Below the pieces are notes generated by a model, which was not told where the DNA came from, did no database searches, and saw nothing but the letters and a program-made list of their open reading frames with translations. 18,933 nt of DNA from positions 1 through 18,933 of the forward strand of contig JAEWJH010000127.1 in assembly GCA_023386635.1 (NCBI GenBank), given 5' to 3'. Positions within the stretch are counted from its first letter, which is position 1. Each line of letters starts with the position of its first letter. This document shows, piece after piece, positions 1 to 7,248 of the stretch. Source of the stretch: Pseudomonadota bacterium (lineage in GTDB: Bacteria; Pseudomonadota; Alphaproteobacteria; Rhizobiales; Xanthobacteraceae). The translations under genes were made by a program, and so were the position numbers.

Positions 1-352
1 CCGCCGCGGCGTCATCCTTGGGATCGAGGCCGACCACGAGCAGCCTGAACCCCTCCCCCGCCTCCAGCCCCGATTGCCGCAGCGCCTCCGCCACGAATGC
101 CACCGCCGGCCCGCACAGCGTCTGACAGGTGAAGTCGGACAACAGTAGAACCGTGGGGCGCGACACCATTTCCTGTAAGCGATGCGGCACGCCGCCCTCG
201 TCGGTGACAACGATCTGTAAGGGTATATGCGCATGATCTGGCAGGCTGACACCGACGGAACGGTAATCATCCGGAGTCGGCCTTGCGAAAGCAGGTGTTG
301 CGGCGATGAGCAGTGCCAGCCCGCAGCCCAATGCAATGACTTTCCTCCGCAT
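1..352 (-). CDS. SCO1/SenC-family copper/thioredoxin-like protein, N-terminal part (runs off window)
   Basis: The reading frame opens with ATG at 352 and is still open at base 1, giving 117 residues. Residues 1-23 form a signal peptide (basic start, hydrophobic core, AFA cleavage site), so the product is exported. A C-x3-C motif (C76, C80, context DFTCQTLCGPA) sits where SCO1/SenC/PrrC proteins carry their copper-binding and redox cysteines; the conserved downstream His would lie outside the window. Known family members deliver copper to the CuA site of cytochrome oxidase or act as thiol reductants. The same frame is open upstream to about 841, through the remnant of another gene, so an automatic caller could extend this protein wrongly. 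The signal peptide supports the start at 352. The upstream AGGGG is a modest ribosome binding site. Confidence 0.75.
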   Translation of the reverse strand, partial: MRRKVIALGCGLALLIAATPAFARPTPDDYRSVGVSLPDHAHIPLQIVVTDEGGVPHRLQEMVSRPTVLLLSDFTCQTLCGPAVAFVAEALRQSGLEAGEGFRLLVVGLDPKDDAAA

Positions 353-377
353 CGACCCATACCCCTGTGTCGAACAT

Positions 378-841
378 CTATGCGCTGCCTTGTGGGCATA
401 AAACGCACCTCGCAGTTCGCGACCTTGTCCGAACCGCGCCCGCATGATTGCCCACGCTTTTGCGGATGTAGGTCGCAACGGCGCGATAAAGTTCCGCCGG
501 TGACATCCGCGATGATAGCCTTGAGTCTTCTCTCGGCTACCCAGGGGCCCTGCATGTACCAAGGCGGGGCCCTGCCGATTAATGAAAAAAGTCGCGCCGG
601 CTTCATTGGCGCTCCGTTCCAGGTCGTCGGCGGGAATGAGCCGAGCCACCGCGGCGTTCAGAAACGCCACTTCAGCTTCCGTCGGAAACCGATAACCAAC
701 CCCTTGCAAGAACTCCGGTGTATAGGCGTCACCCGCTACCGACGGCACCTCGCCAGAAATAGCATGGCCTTTCCTCCGCGAGGAGGTGACCGCGGCAGCG
801 CTGGCGGCCGCACTGGTCGAAAATAAATGATGACGATTCAA
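378..841 (-). pseudogene. Remnant of gluconate 2-dehydrogenase subunit 3-like protein, frameshifted
   Basis: Homology to the gluconate 2-dehydrogenase subunit 3 family is spread over three reading frames. The first frame (possible TTG start at 841) has an Ala/Ser/Thr-rich leader, then ISGEVP, then VAFLNAAVARLIPADD and EAGATFFINRQ, which are family hallmarks. The YMQGPW piece (about 560-545) is in a second frame and MSPAELYRAVATYIRK (about 503-455) in a third, ending at TAG 380-378. Intact proteins are the small, Tat-exported subunit of a membrane dehydrogenase with a GMC flavoprotein and a cytochrome c. Neither partner is present in the visible sequence. At least two frame changes and loss of the C-terminus make a working protein unlikely. 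The assignment rests on motif recall, not a database search. Confidence 0.6.
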
Positions 842-995
842 TACGAGCGGCACTGACCAGTTCCGCAAATTTTGCCGTCGCCCGCGGGATCAAGTTTTCA
901 AATCACAAAAGGTTCAACTATTGCCTTCGGCTGAAAATCAGCGTGCCAAAGCATGCGACAAGGAACAGAGTCTAAGGGCGTTTTCAGCATAAGTC

Positions 996-2657
996 ATGGA
1001 AACGGAGGTTGGATGCCGGTTGCTTTTGACCGGATCGCGCCATCGCTTTCACCACAAGTCCTCAGTGGCGCGTTACGGGACCATGCAGAAAATTATTTTC
1101 GGCGCGGCCTCGACGATTGCTTGGCCGGTCACGGCCTCTGCGCAAAGCATGCCACGTCATCGTGCCGAAACCTCCACTCAACACGTGACGCCAGCAGGTA
1201 GCACCAATCAGCCCATTGGTCTTGTCTGGGCGCGGCAGTTGCTTGTGGGTAGTAGCTCGTTCTCCATGTTTCACACCGCCGAAGACCGGGAGGCTGGAGT
1301 GCCGCAGCGAGCTTTGGCCACGGCCGAGCAAAGTGGCCGCTTTCAAGCTGAAGGCTGGAGAGTGCGGAAAGACGGCGGAAAATTCTGGGCCCACGTCGTT
1401 ATCCAGCCGCTACGCGACGATCGCGGCACACTAGTTGGATTTGCAAAGATCACGCGCGACATCACCGAAGCAAAAGAAGCACGCGAAAGGCTGGAACAGA
1501 CGCGCGCGCTGCTGGCGCAATCACAAAAGATGGAAGCTATCGGTCAACTCACAGGGGGCGTCGCGCACGATTTTAACAACCTGCTGATGATTGTTCTTGG
1601 GAATCTCGATCTGGCATACTCCCTTTTGGACCGCTCCGACCTCGATCGCGAACGTTTGCGGCGCGCCATACAAAACGCGCGCCATGGCGCAGAACGCGGC
1701 AGTAATCTCACAAGAAGCTTGCTCGCCTTTTCCCGACGGCAGCCACTCGAGCCACGCATTATCGATGTAAACCAGGCGCTCAAGGACGTTACAGGATTGC
1801 TTCGGCGCGCGCTCGGTGAGGACCGGCCACTTGAAACGGTCGGCGCTGCCGGACTTTGGAACATCGAGGTGGACATCGCGCAACTCGAGGCGGCTCTGTT
1901 GAACTTGGCCATCAATGCCCGAGATGCCATGCCAAATGGAGGTAAGGTGACGCTGGAAGCTTCGAATGTATATGTGGACGAAGCCTACGCCGCACAACAT
2001 TCCGATATTAAGCCGGGGCAATACTGCGTGCTGTCCCTGGTCGACACCGGCATCGGCATGTCCGAAGATGTCATGTCTCACGTCTTTGAGCCGTTCTATA
2101 CAACGAAGGCTCCCGGACACGGCACGGGGCTTGGTCTGAGTCAGGTCTATGGTTTCGTCAAACAGTCCGGTGGGCACGTCCATATCCAGAGTGAGTTAGG
2201 CCAAGGCACGTCCATCACGATGTACTTCCCTCGAGCGTATAAATCCGCCGAGGGCAGACCATCTATTGCTGCGCCAAGCGTCAAAATGGGTAACGGGCAG
2301 ACTCTGATGGTTGTTGAAGACGATCCGGACGTACGTGAGTTCGTTTCAGAGACGTTGCGCGACCTAAAATACAATGTCGTTGCGCTTACATCGCCAGAAG
2401 CCGCACTCACACACATCAAAAGCGCAGCCCCTGTAGACGCCATTCTCACCGACGTCGTTATGCCGGGCACGAACGGTCGAGAGCTGGCGGACGCTGTCTC
2501 TCTTTTGTCGCCGACCATCAAGATTGTGTTTATGACCGGTTATTCCCGCGATGCTATCGTGCACCATGGTCGCCTCGACCCGGGAGTTCTATTGTTGCAG
2601 AAGCCGTTTTCACGCGAAGAACTTTCGAGCCGGATTTATTCTCTTTTCAGCAACTAG
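996..2657 (+). CDS. Hybrid sensor histidine kinase (half PAS - HisKA - HATPase - receiver) with chimeric N-terminus
   Basis: A 553-residue two-component hybrid kinase. The second half of a PAS domain begins near F89 and ends with KITRDITEAKE. The H-box GGVAHDFNNLL has phospho-acceptor H191. The ATPase domain has an N-box with N307, a G1 box DTGIGM from D350, and GTGLGLSQVYG. After a short linker comes a receiver domain with the acidic pair in VVEDDPD, phospho-acceptor D486 (LTDVVMPG) and K536. Residues 1-88 are odd. An apparent signal peptide starts at M30 (MQKIIFGAAS...TASAQ), followed by residues 68-83 (GSTNQPIGLVWARQ), which match the MIDAS-threonine loop of TadG-like vWA proteins. The front half of the PAS domain is missing. 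The true start is uncertain (ATG 996, ATG 1083 or further in). Kinase and receiver residues are intact, so catalysis may survive while sensing and location are doubtful. Confidence 0.85.
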   Translation: METEVGCRLLLTGSRHRFHHKSSVARYGTMQKIIFGAASTIAWPVTASAQSMPRHRAETSTQHVTPAGSTNQPIGLVWARQLLVGSSSFSMFHTAEDREAGVPQRALATAEQSGRFQAEGWRVRKDGGKFWAHVVIQPLRDDRGTLVGFAKITRDITEAKEARERLEQTRALLAQSQKMEAIGQLTGGVAHDFNNLLMIVLGNLDLAYSLLDRSDLDRERLRRAIQNARHGAERGSNLTRSLLAFSRRQPLEPRIIDVNQALKDVTGLLRRALGEDRPLETVGAAGLWNIEVDIAQLEAALLNLAINARDAMPNGGKVTLEASNVYVDEAYAAQHSDIKPGQYCVLSLVDTGIGMSEDVMSHVFEPFYTTKAPGHGTGLGLSQVYGFVKQSGGHVHIQSELGQGTSITMYFPRAYKSAEGRPSIAAPSVKMGNGQTLMVVEDDPDVREFVSETLRDLKYNVVALTSPEAALTHIKSAAPVDAILTDVVMPGTNGRELADAVSLLSPTIKIVFMTGYSRDAIVHHGRLDPGVLLLQKPFSREELSSRIYSLFSN

Positions 2658-2760
2658 CTACTGCCTGCTGTCTTGTAATCAGCTCATAGTTCGTCTCTAT
2701 CGGGCTGGAAGTGACCGCGATCTACGGCTGGATCATCTGCTGCTAAATTGCATTGCGTTG

Positions 2761-2973
2761 CTATTCAGTTTGATCCCTCAGTGGCACTCTGACCACTTCT
2801 ACACCCCGCTCGTCGGTCACTTTGACTTGCATTGCCGGATCAGGGTGAAGGCGGCTGATTGTTTTAGCGTACGCCAGCGCGTGATCGCGCGCCGCAGCTT
2901 CGGTCGCGAACTCGATGCCGCTTGGATCGCTGTACTTTTGACCGTCCAGGACGTGGAAAAAATATCGGGGCAT
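2761..2973 (-). CDS. DUF6894-family small protein
   Basis: A 70-residue protein starting MPRYFFHVLDG, the signature opening of the DUF6894 family, which is abundant and often multicopy in Bradyrhizobium relatives; its function is unknown. The ATG at 2973 is preferred over an open upstream extension (to 3093) because the family begins at MPRYFFHV and a GAGG stretch lies a suitable distance upstream. The extension would also overlap the start of Ku. The rest has the usual pattern: an acidic DPSGIEF turn, a central helix (EAAARDHALAYAKTI) and a strand-rich end (VKVTDERGVEVVRVPL). It is convergent with the hybrid kinase and divergent from Ku. No signal peptide or membrane segment is seen. Confidence 0.8.
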   Translation of the reverse strand: MPRYFFHVLDGQKYSDPSGIEFATEAAARDHALAYAKTISRLHPDPAMQVKVTDERGVEVVRVPLRDQTE

Positions 2974-3092
2974 CGTCAACCTCGAGGTCGGAATGCCCAC
3001 GCCCCATGGAAAGTTCCATTCAAACCTTAGCAACTGATTCGTCCAGGGCGCGTTGAGTCGCGAATCATGTGTGTTGCGTAAAGGAGTACCCA

Positions 3093-3962
3093 ATGGCCCC
3101 GCGCGCCTATTGGAAGGGGAACCTGCGTTTATCGCTCGTTTCGTGCCCTATCGAACTGTTCCCGGCCACCAGCGCCGCTGAGAAGATCAGCTTCAACCAG
3201 ATCAATTCCGAGACAGGGAACCGGATCAGTTACCGGAAGGTCGACGCCGGCACGGGCGAGCCAGTCGAAGCCGACAAAATCATCAAGGGCTACAAGGTAG
3301 ACAAGGACACGTATGTTACCCTTGAACCTGAAGAGCTTGAGGCTCTCGCGCTCGACACCACGCACGCGATTAGCATCGAGCAGTTCGTTCCCGAAGCAGA
3401 GATCGACGAGCTCTATTATGGCGAGCCCTATTACGTGATGCCGGAAGGCGAGTATGGCGAGGAAGCCTTCGCGGTGTTGCGCGAGGCGATCAGCGAAAAA
3501 GACATGGTGGCGATCGGGCGGGTCGTATTCCGCTCCCGCGAACACATGGTGGCGATCAAGCCGCGCGGCAAAGGCATGGTTTTGACCACGCTGCTTTACC
3601 CCTACGAGGTGCGCAAACCCGAGAAGTATTTCAACGAGATCGGAGATCAGCAGATCGACAAGGAGATGGTCGCCATGGCGCACCAGCTCATCAAGTCGAA
3701 GACCGGCCACTTTGCGCCGGACCAATTCGAGGACCGCTACGAGAGCGCGTTGCGCGACATCATCGAAAAGAAGATGAAAGGCGCAAAGATAACGCCAGCG
3801 AAGTCGCGCGAGGCAACCACCAACGTCGTCAACCTGATGGACGCGCTGAAGAAGAGCATTGCCGATGGCGGTTCGAATGCGCGGCGCCCTCGACCTGCCT
3901 CATCCCGGACGCCCACGAAGAAGCCCGCGCGATCGGCAGCGCGCAGCAGAAAGGCAGGTTGA
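3093..3962 (+). CDS. ku: Ku protein (bacterial non-homologous end joining)
   Basis: A 289-residue bacterial Ku. It opens MAPRAYWKGNLRLSLVSCP, the conserved first strand of the Ku core, and keeps family features such as ETGNRISYRKVD, LEPEELEAL, PYYVMPEG and the H-QLIKSKTGHFAPDQFEDRYE-AL block. The last 30 or so residues form a Lys/Arg/Pro/Ser-rich basic tail, common in rhizobial Ku proteins and involved in DNA threading or LigD contact in other species. Known role: a homodimeric ring that binds double-strand DNA ends and recruits the ligase LigD. No ligD is in the window. The ATG at 3093 is chosen because AAGGAG lies 7 bases upstream (3081-3086); a GTG at 3069 would add eight unlikely residues. 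Two small genes follow closely. Confidence 0.93.
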   Translation: MAPRAYWKGNLRLSLVSCPIELFPATSAAEKISFNQINSETGNRISYRKVDAGTGEPVEADKIIKGYKVDKDTYVTLEPEELEALALDTTHAISIEQFVPEAEIDELYYGEPYYVMPEGEYGEEAFAVLREAISEKDMVAIGRVVFRSREHMVAIKPRGKGMVLTTLLYPYEVRKPEKYFNEIGDQQIDKEMVAMAHQLIKSKTGHFAPDQFEDRYESALRDIIEKKMKGAKITPAKSREATTNVVNLMDALKKSIADGGSNARRPRPASSRTPTKKPARSAARSRKAG

Positions 3963-3964
3963 TC

Positions 3965-4276
3965 ATGACATCGAAGCAGCACATCGAAAACGAAAAGTCC
4001 GGTCAGCAAGGGACCAACGAACCTTGGAAAAAGCCCGGTCAAAACTCGCAAGACCCGACCATCAAGCCGCCGGACGAACCGCGCACCCAGAAGACCGCAA
4101 CGACGACTGCGAAAGCAGTTCTCCAAGCCGAAGCGATATTGGCCGACTACATCGAACCGGGGCCACGCGATTGCGAACAGACCATCAACAAGCTGCTCGA
4201 CGTGATTGACACGGACATAGTGATTGACGCGGCCGAGACGATTGCCGGCCGCACTACATACGGGCAACGACATTAG
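3965..4276 (+). CDS. Small hypothetical protein downstream of Ku
   Basis: A 103-residue protein of unknown function. The ATG at 3965 lies two bases after the Ku stop (3960-3962), with AGG in the Ku tail as a short ribosome binding site, which suggests co-transcription and coupling. The first 45 residues are polar and low in complexity (many K, Q, P, T, E) and probably disordered. Residues from about 48 on (AVLQAEAILADYIEPGPRD through LLDVIDTDIVIDAAE) look helical and acidic. I know of similar short proteins near Ku in rhizobia but no assigned function. No signal peptide or transmembrane segment. An accessory role in end joining or stress is only a guess from position. Confidence 0.65.
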   Translation: MTSKQHIENEKSGQQGTNEPWKKPGQNSQDPTIKPPDEPRTQKTATTTAKAVLQAEAILADYIEPGPRDCEQTINKLLDVIDTDIVIDAAETIAGRTTYGQRH

Positions 4277-4287
4277 CGAGGACAGTC

Positions 4288-4440
4288 ATGAGCAAGAAAA
4301 CTGTGCCATCAGAAAGTCGCCAGCCGATGCCAGGCGAAGGTCTTCAGCGCGAACCACGTTCGCCCGAAGCTTTGGTCGATCAAGGCAGCGGCACGCTTGA
4401 TCCAGCGCAGCCCCGCGTCACAGGGCCCGCCGCCGACTAA
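4288..4440 (+). CDS. 50-aa hypothetical protein in the Ku operon
   Basis: A short frame of 50 residues, starting MSKKTVPSESRQPMPGEG and ending GPAAD, with TAA at 4438-4440. It starts 11 bases after the preceding stop, with GAGGA (4278-4282) as ribosome binding site, and continues the Ku-orientation gene string. The composition is Pro/Gly/Ser/Gln-rich with no hydrophobic core, so it is probably disordered. No family recognised. Its length, spacing and binding site support a real gene, but no homology can be shown from sequence alone. Confidence 0.45.
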   Translation: MSKKTVPSESRQPMPGEGLQREPRSPEALVDQGSGTLDPAQPRVTGPAAD

Positions 4441-4464
4441 CCCAATCCCGACAAGGAGTGACCG

Positions 4465-4562
4465 ATGCAGACAATCTCAAGGACCGCGGACCTGCGGACT
4501 GCAGTCGCATATCGATGAGCGAAGATTGGGAAGTTAGACCGAGGAGCTTGGCGTCTCGAAAG
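4465..4562 (+). pseudogene. Decayed DUF3606 gene
   Basis: After a strong AAGGAG at 4453-4458, an ATG at 4465 reads only 17 codons to TGA 4516. One frame over, the sequence encodes DNLKDRGPADCSRISMSEDWEVR, the hallmark of DUF3606 proteins. Inserting one G after the ATG (ATGGCAGAC...) would restore that frame. After EVR the frame changes again and continues EELGVSKERL, the next DUF3606 motif; the usual YWT link is missing, consistent with a loss of about 7 bases. The C-terminal helix is absent. DUF3606 proteins are about 60-residue proteins of unknown function, common in stress gene clusters of rhizobia. Two independent lesions mark this copy as dead. Confidence 0.65.
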
Positions 4563-4616
4563 AGCGCCTGAGCGCCAGGCAGACTGGACTGTGCCCCAAT
4601 ATCAAATTTCATACCT

Positions 4617-6146
4617 TTAATGCTTCAGCACCCGTGCCTCATCGTCTACGCTAAAATGCTCCTTAGGAAGCAGTACTTCAAACACGACCCCTTCGGTCTG
4701 ATAGTCCACTGTGGTGCGGCCGCCGAACTCTGACGTAAGCATGCTTTTCACTACGCGCGAGCCGAACCCGTGTTTTGCTGGAGGAGCGACGGGTGGACCT
4801 CCAATTTCAGACCAGCGGAAGAAGAATTTGCGATCGCCGCTGTCTTCCGTGTGCCCCCAACTGATTTTCACGCGACCTTCCTTGCACGACAAAGCGCCGT
4901 ATTTCGTAGCGTTGGTGCACAGCTCGTGCAGTGAAAGCGCAAATGGTAACACGAGCCGTGGCGGGAAATTGATCTGAGGACCAGCGATCTCAAAGCGTTC
5001 CTCGCCAGTCGCGAATGGTGTGACTGCGACTTGGTAGATAAGGTCAGAGATGCTCACGCTTGACCACTTTACGTCTGTGATCAGGCGCTGCGCACTTGAT
5101 AATGCAATCAGACGATCCTCAAATGCCTTGAAAGTGACCGGGTCGGTTTTTGAGCGGATAGTGCTATTGGCAATTGACAGTATCACCGTAAGAGTATTTC
5201 GAACCCGATGAGCAAGTTCATCGATAAGAAGCTGCCGCCCCTTTTCACTGCGGTCGTGCTCGATAGCGATTGCTGCAATACTGGCGAGAAGCTCAACAAT
5301 GTCCTTCTCAGCGCGTGATGGTGTGCGCGGGTTATGATGATAAAGGGCGAATGTGCCTAAGACGTTCTTGTTCGAATCTAGAATGGGAATCGACCAGCAT
5401 GCCGCCAGCTTATGCTGCTGCGCTAATTCCCGGTAGTCTGCCCAAAGCGGGTCTGTTTGAATGTCAGTGACGTAAACCGGTGTCTTGCGGAACGCCGCCG
5501 TGCCACATGATCCAACCGAAGGACCGATCGCAACACCGTCAATCGCTTCGTTGTAAGCACTAGGCAGGCTCGGAGCTGCGCCGTGCCGGAGATGTAAACG
5601 ATCTTCGTCCATCAACAGGATCGAGGCGAACATCTCGCCGCGGGAGTACTCTTCGGCGATCCGCGTTAACTGGGTCAACGTCTCTGTGAGCGGTGAACCC
5701 CGCACAACGCGCTCCAGAATGTCTCTCTCAGCTGCGATCAACGTCAGTTGCTGCTCGGTCGCAGCTTCACGCTGCTGGAGATTTCGAAGAACGATGCGGT
5801 ATTGCTCAGCTACCCAGACGATGATGGCAGCGCTGATTAAATAGAGAGCGGCGCTGGTCCATCCGATTGTTCCAAACTGGATCGAGCCGATGATCCAGAA
5901 TGCCGCAGCTAAGCCTAATGCCGCCGCGAATAATCCTGCGCCCACGCCAGCTAGGATCGTAGTGATCAGAACTGAGGCAAAGAAGGTGGCGTAAGGCGGG
6001 ATTTGTGGGTCAAGGTACCCTAGAGCCAAGCGTAACAGGAGGGCCGTCACGGTCGTTGCGACACTGAGCGCGAATGCGCCAATGCCCAGCGGTTTTAGAG
6101 CGATCGCAGGTAGGCTCGGAAATACTCGGCTTCCCGGCTTCGGCAT
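4617..6146 (-). CDS. Membrane HWE-family sensor histidine kinase with GAF domain
   Basis: A 509-residue protein (ATG 6146 with GGGTGGG upstream; a GTG nine bases earlier at 6155 is also possible). Four hydrophobic segments between residues 15 and 115 resemble a DUF4118-type membrane anchor, followed by a short coiled linker. A GAF domain spans about 145-300 (FASILLMDEDRLHLRHGAAPSLP, VGSCGTAAF, CWSIPILDSNKNVLGTFALYH). The kinase core is of HWE type: H-box ELAHRVRNTL with H313, N-box LHELCTNATKYGALS with N412, and the W-x-E that names the family (W445, E447 in RWSEIGGPPV), then HGFGSRVV. No receiver is attached, so the partner response regulator is elsewhere. Some HWE kinases feed the PhyR/EcfG general stress pathway; that link is inference here. 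The leader between 6167 and 6188 is very AT-rich and may hold the promoter. Confidence 0.9.
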   Translation of the reverse strand: MPKPGSRVFPSLPAIALKPLGIGAFALSVATTVTALLLRLALGYLDPQIPPYATFFASVLITTILAGVGAGLFAAALGLAAAFWIIGSIQFGTIGWTSAALYLISAAIIVWVAEQYRIVLRNLQQREAATEQQLTLIAAERDILERVVRGSPLTETLTQLTRIAEEYSRGEMFASILLMDEDRLHLRHGAAPSLPSAYNEAIDGVAIGPSVGSCGTAAFRKTPVYVTDIQTDPLWADYRELAQQHKLAACWSIPILDSNKNVLGTFALYHHNPRTPSRAEKDIVELLASIAAIAIEHDRSEKGRQLLIDELAHRVRNTLTVILSIANSTIRSKTDPVTFKAFEDRLIALSSAQRLITDVKWSSVSISDLIYQVAVTPFATGEERFEIAGPQINFPPRLVLPFALSLHELCTNATKYGALSCKEGRVKISWGHTEDSGDRKFFFRWSEIGGPPVAPPAKHGFGSRVVKSMLTSEFGGRTTVDYQTEGVVFEVLLPKEHFSVDDEARVLKH

Positions 6147-6342
6147 ATTACGCACCCACCCGCTGTAAAATAAAATATATTATACATTAGGTTGAAGTGG
6201 GTCTAGTTGGGCGCGGTCGCCGTAAAGGCTGCGCTATGCGCGCGGATTTGATGAGTGTCTGCCTACGGGCAATAGTCCTATGAAAGAAGCTCGTGGACCG
6301 AAAAAGCCTAGCGAGAGCAAAGCGTGCTTGCGCAAAAGAAAA

Positions 6343-6360
6343 TCCCCGCCGAAGCGGGGA
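6343..6360 (-). terminator. Rho-independent terminator with UUCG tetraloop
   Basis: A perfect 7-bp GC-rich stem (TCCCCGC / GCGGGGA) closes a 4-base loop. On the minus strand the loop reads TTCG, the very stable tetraloop, and is followed by ATTTTCTTTT. It begins six bases after the DUF892 stop codon and so ends that transcript. The plus strand also has T5 after the stem, so it may work both ways. Confidence 0.88.
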
Positions 6361-6366
6361 TTTTTA

Positions 6367-6876
6367 TCAGGCTACAGCCTTTTCATTTAGTCCTTTGCGA
6401 ACAGCAAGAGTGTTGAGCTTAGTGTTCGTGGCCTTTTCTTCATTGAGGTTCGTAGTCAGGAAACGAACGACTTCCTCGTGCCCCAGTTCTTCGGCCCAAG
6501 CTATGAGCGTACCGTAACGGTTGATTTCGTAATGTTCGACGGCCTGGGCGCTCGTGATGAGGGCAGCATCCATGACTGCCTTGTCATCGATCTCGCCGGC
6601 GATCTCATTCGCTTCCTTGATTATGCCGTCGATTGCCGGGCAATCAGTTCCCTTCGGTTCCTTGCCGAGCTTTTTGAAGACCTGCTCCAATCGTTCGATC
6701 TGCTTCTTGGTCTCTTCAAGGTGGGTTCTGAAACCGGCTGCAAGATCGCGGTTTGTGGTCTTCGCGATCATATCAGGCAGAGCCTTGGTGATCTGATGTT
6801 CGGCATAATAGATGTCTTGCAAGCTGTGCAAGAACAGGTCGTCCATAGTCTGGATGTCTTTTGAGAAAATACCCAT
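6367..6876 (-). CDS. DUF892 (YciE/YciF-like) ferritin-like stress protein
   Basis: A 169-residue protein starting MGIFSKDIQTMDDLFLHSLQDIYYAEHQI, the typical opening of the DUF892/YciF family, which folds as a four-helix ferritin-like bundle. Helical metal-ligand-type residues are visible in EHQITKAL, THLEETKKQIERLE, AVEHYEINRYGTL and LGHEEVVRFL. The family is induced by osmotic and other stresses; its exact reaction is unsettled. The ATG at 6876 is preferred to one 15 bases upstream because AAAGGAG sits 6-7 bases before it. An EcfG-type promoter lies at 6901-6925 and a terminator directly after the stop, so this is probably a single-gene transcript. Confidence 0.9.
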   Translation of the reverse strand: MGIFSKDIQTMDDLFLHSLQDIYYAEHQITKALPDMIAKTTNRDLAAGFRTHLEETKKQIERLEQVFKKLGKEPKGTDCPAIDGIIKEANEIAGEIDDKAVMDAALITSAQAVEHYEINRYGTLIAWAEELGHEEVVRFLTTNLNEEKATNTKLNTLAVRKGLNEKAVA

Positions 6877-6900
6877 GACAGCTCCTTTCATCTGTGGAGC

Positions 6901-6925
6901 AACGTCGCGAGCAAATTACCGTTCC
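6901..6925 (-). promoter_or_regulatory. Predicted EcfG (general stress sigma factor) promoter
   Basis: On the minus strand, GGAAC (6925-6921) is followed after exactly 16 bases by CGTT (6904-6901). This matches the published alphaproteobacterial EcfG consensus GGAAC-N16/17-CGTT. It ends 24 bases upstream of the DUF892 start, leaving room for a short leader with the AAAGGAG site. DUF892 genes are common EcfG targets, which supports the call. Confidence 0.72.
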
Positions 6926-6961
6926 CCAAGCTCCATCTCAACTAGGACTGCACGACAGAAT

Positions 6962-7132
6962 TTAGTTCTCGACGTTGCTCTCGTCTGGTTCGTCGTGTGT
7001 CTTTTTACCTTCGCGCGATTTGGACCAACGCGCATTGGCAAGTGATCGCGCTAGTTCCGCACGTTCGGTGGCAGTCATGCTCGTGTACCGCCAAGCGCCG
7101 CGCACGCTTGCGGTTCGGTTTCCTTTGTTCAT
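6962..7132 (-). CDS. 56-aa hypothetical protein
   Basis: A 56-residue frame starting MNKGNRTASVRGAWRYTSM and ending SNVEN. The ATG at 7132 has an excellent ribosome binding site (AGGAGTGAG, spacing 5-6). The middle, MTATERAELARSLANARWSKS, looks like two short basic helices similar to the ANARW-K pattern seen in small bacterial proteins that may touch nucleic acid; the tail is charged and acidic. No family is assigned with confidence. It lies upstream of the DUF892 gene on the same strand, but the EcfG promoter lies between them, so they need not be one operon. Confidence 0.6.
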   Translation of the reverse strand: MNKGNRTASVRGAWRYTSMTATERAELARSLANARWSKSREGKKTHDEPDESNVEN

Positions 7133-7248
7133 GGAACTCACTCCTGTAGAGCCGCTTACCGGTTAGTTGCGCGATACAGGTTAAAGTTGCGAAAATTTAC
7201 GGGACGTTCATTCATGCGTTGCAAATTTTTGCCGACATGAGGCATGGC

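Noticed and set aside
227..826. 199-aa plus-strand open frame over the dehydrogenase remnant
   Set aside because: It is rich in Cys, Arg and Pro with no domain, and lies antisense to clear (though broken) homology and to the SCO gene.
962..978. GGAAC with a downstream CGTT before the hybrid kinase
   Set aside because: The spacing is 12 bases, outside the 16-17 required for EcfG promoters.
3030..3054. GCAAC-N16-CGTT upstream of Ku as an EcfG promoter
   Set aside because: The -35 element has a mismatch at a key G, and near-matches of this kind are common in GC-rich DNA.
3129..3725. 198-aa minus-strand frame inside ku
   Set aside because: An antisense shadow of a high-GC coding region; ku itself has clear homology and a proper start.
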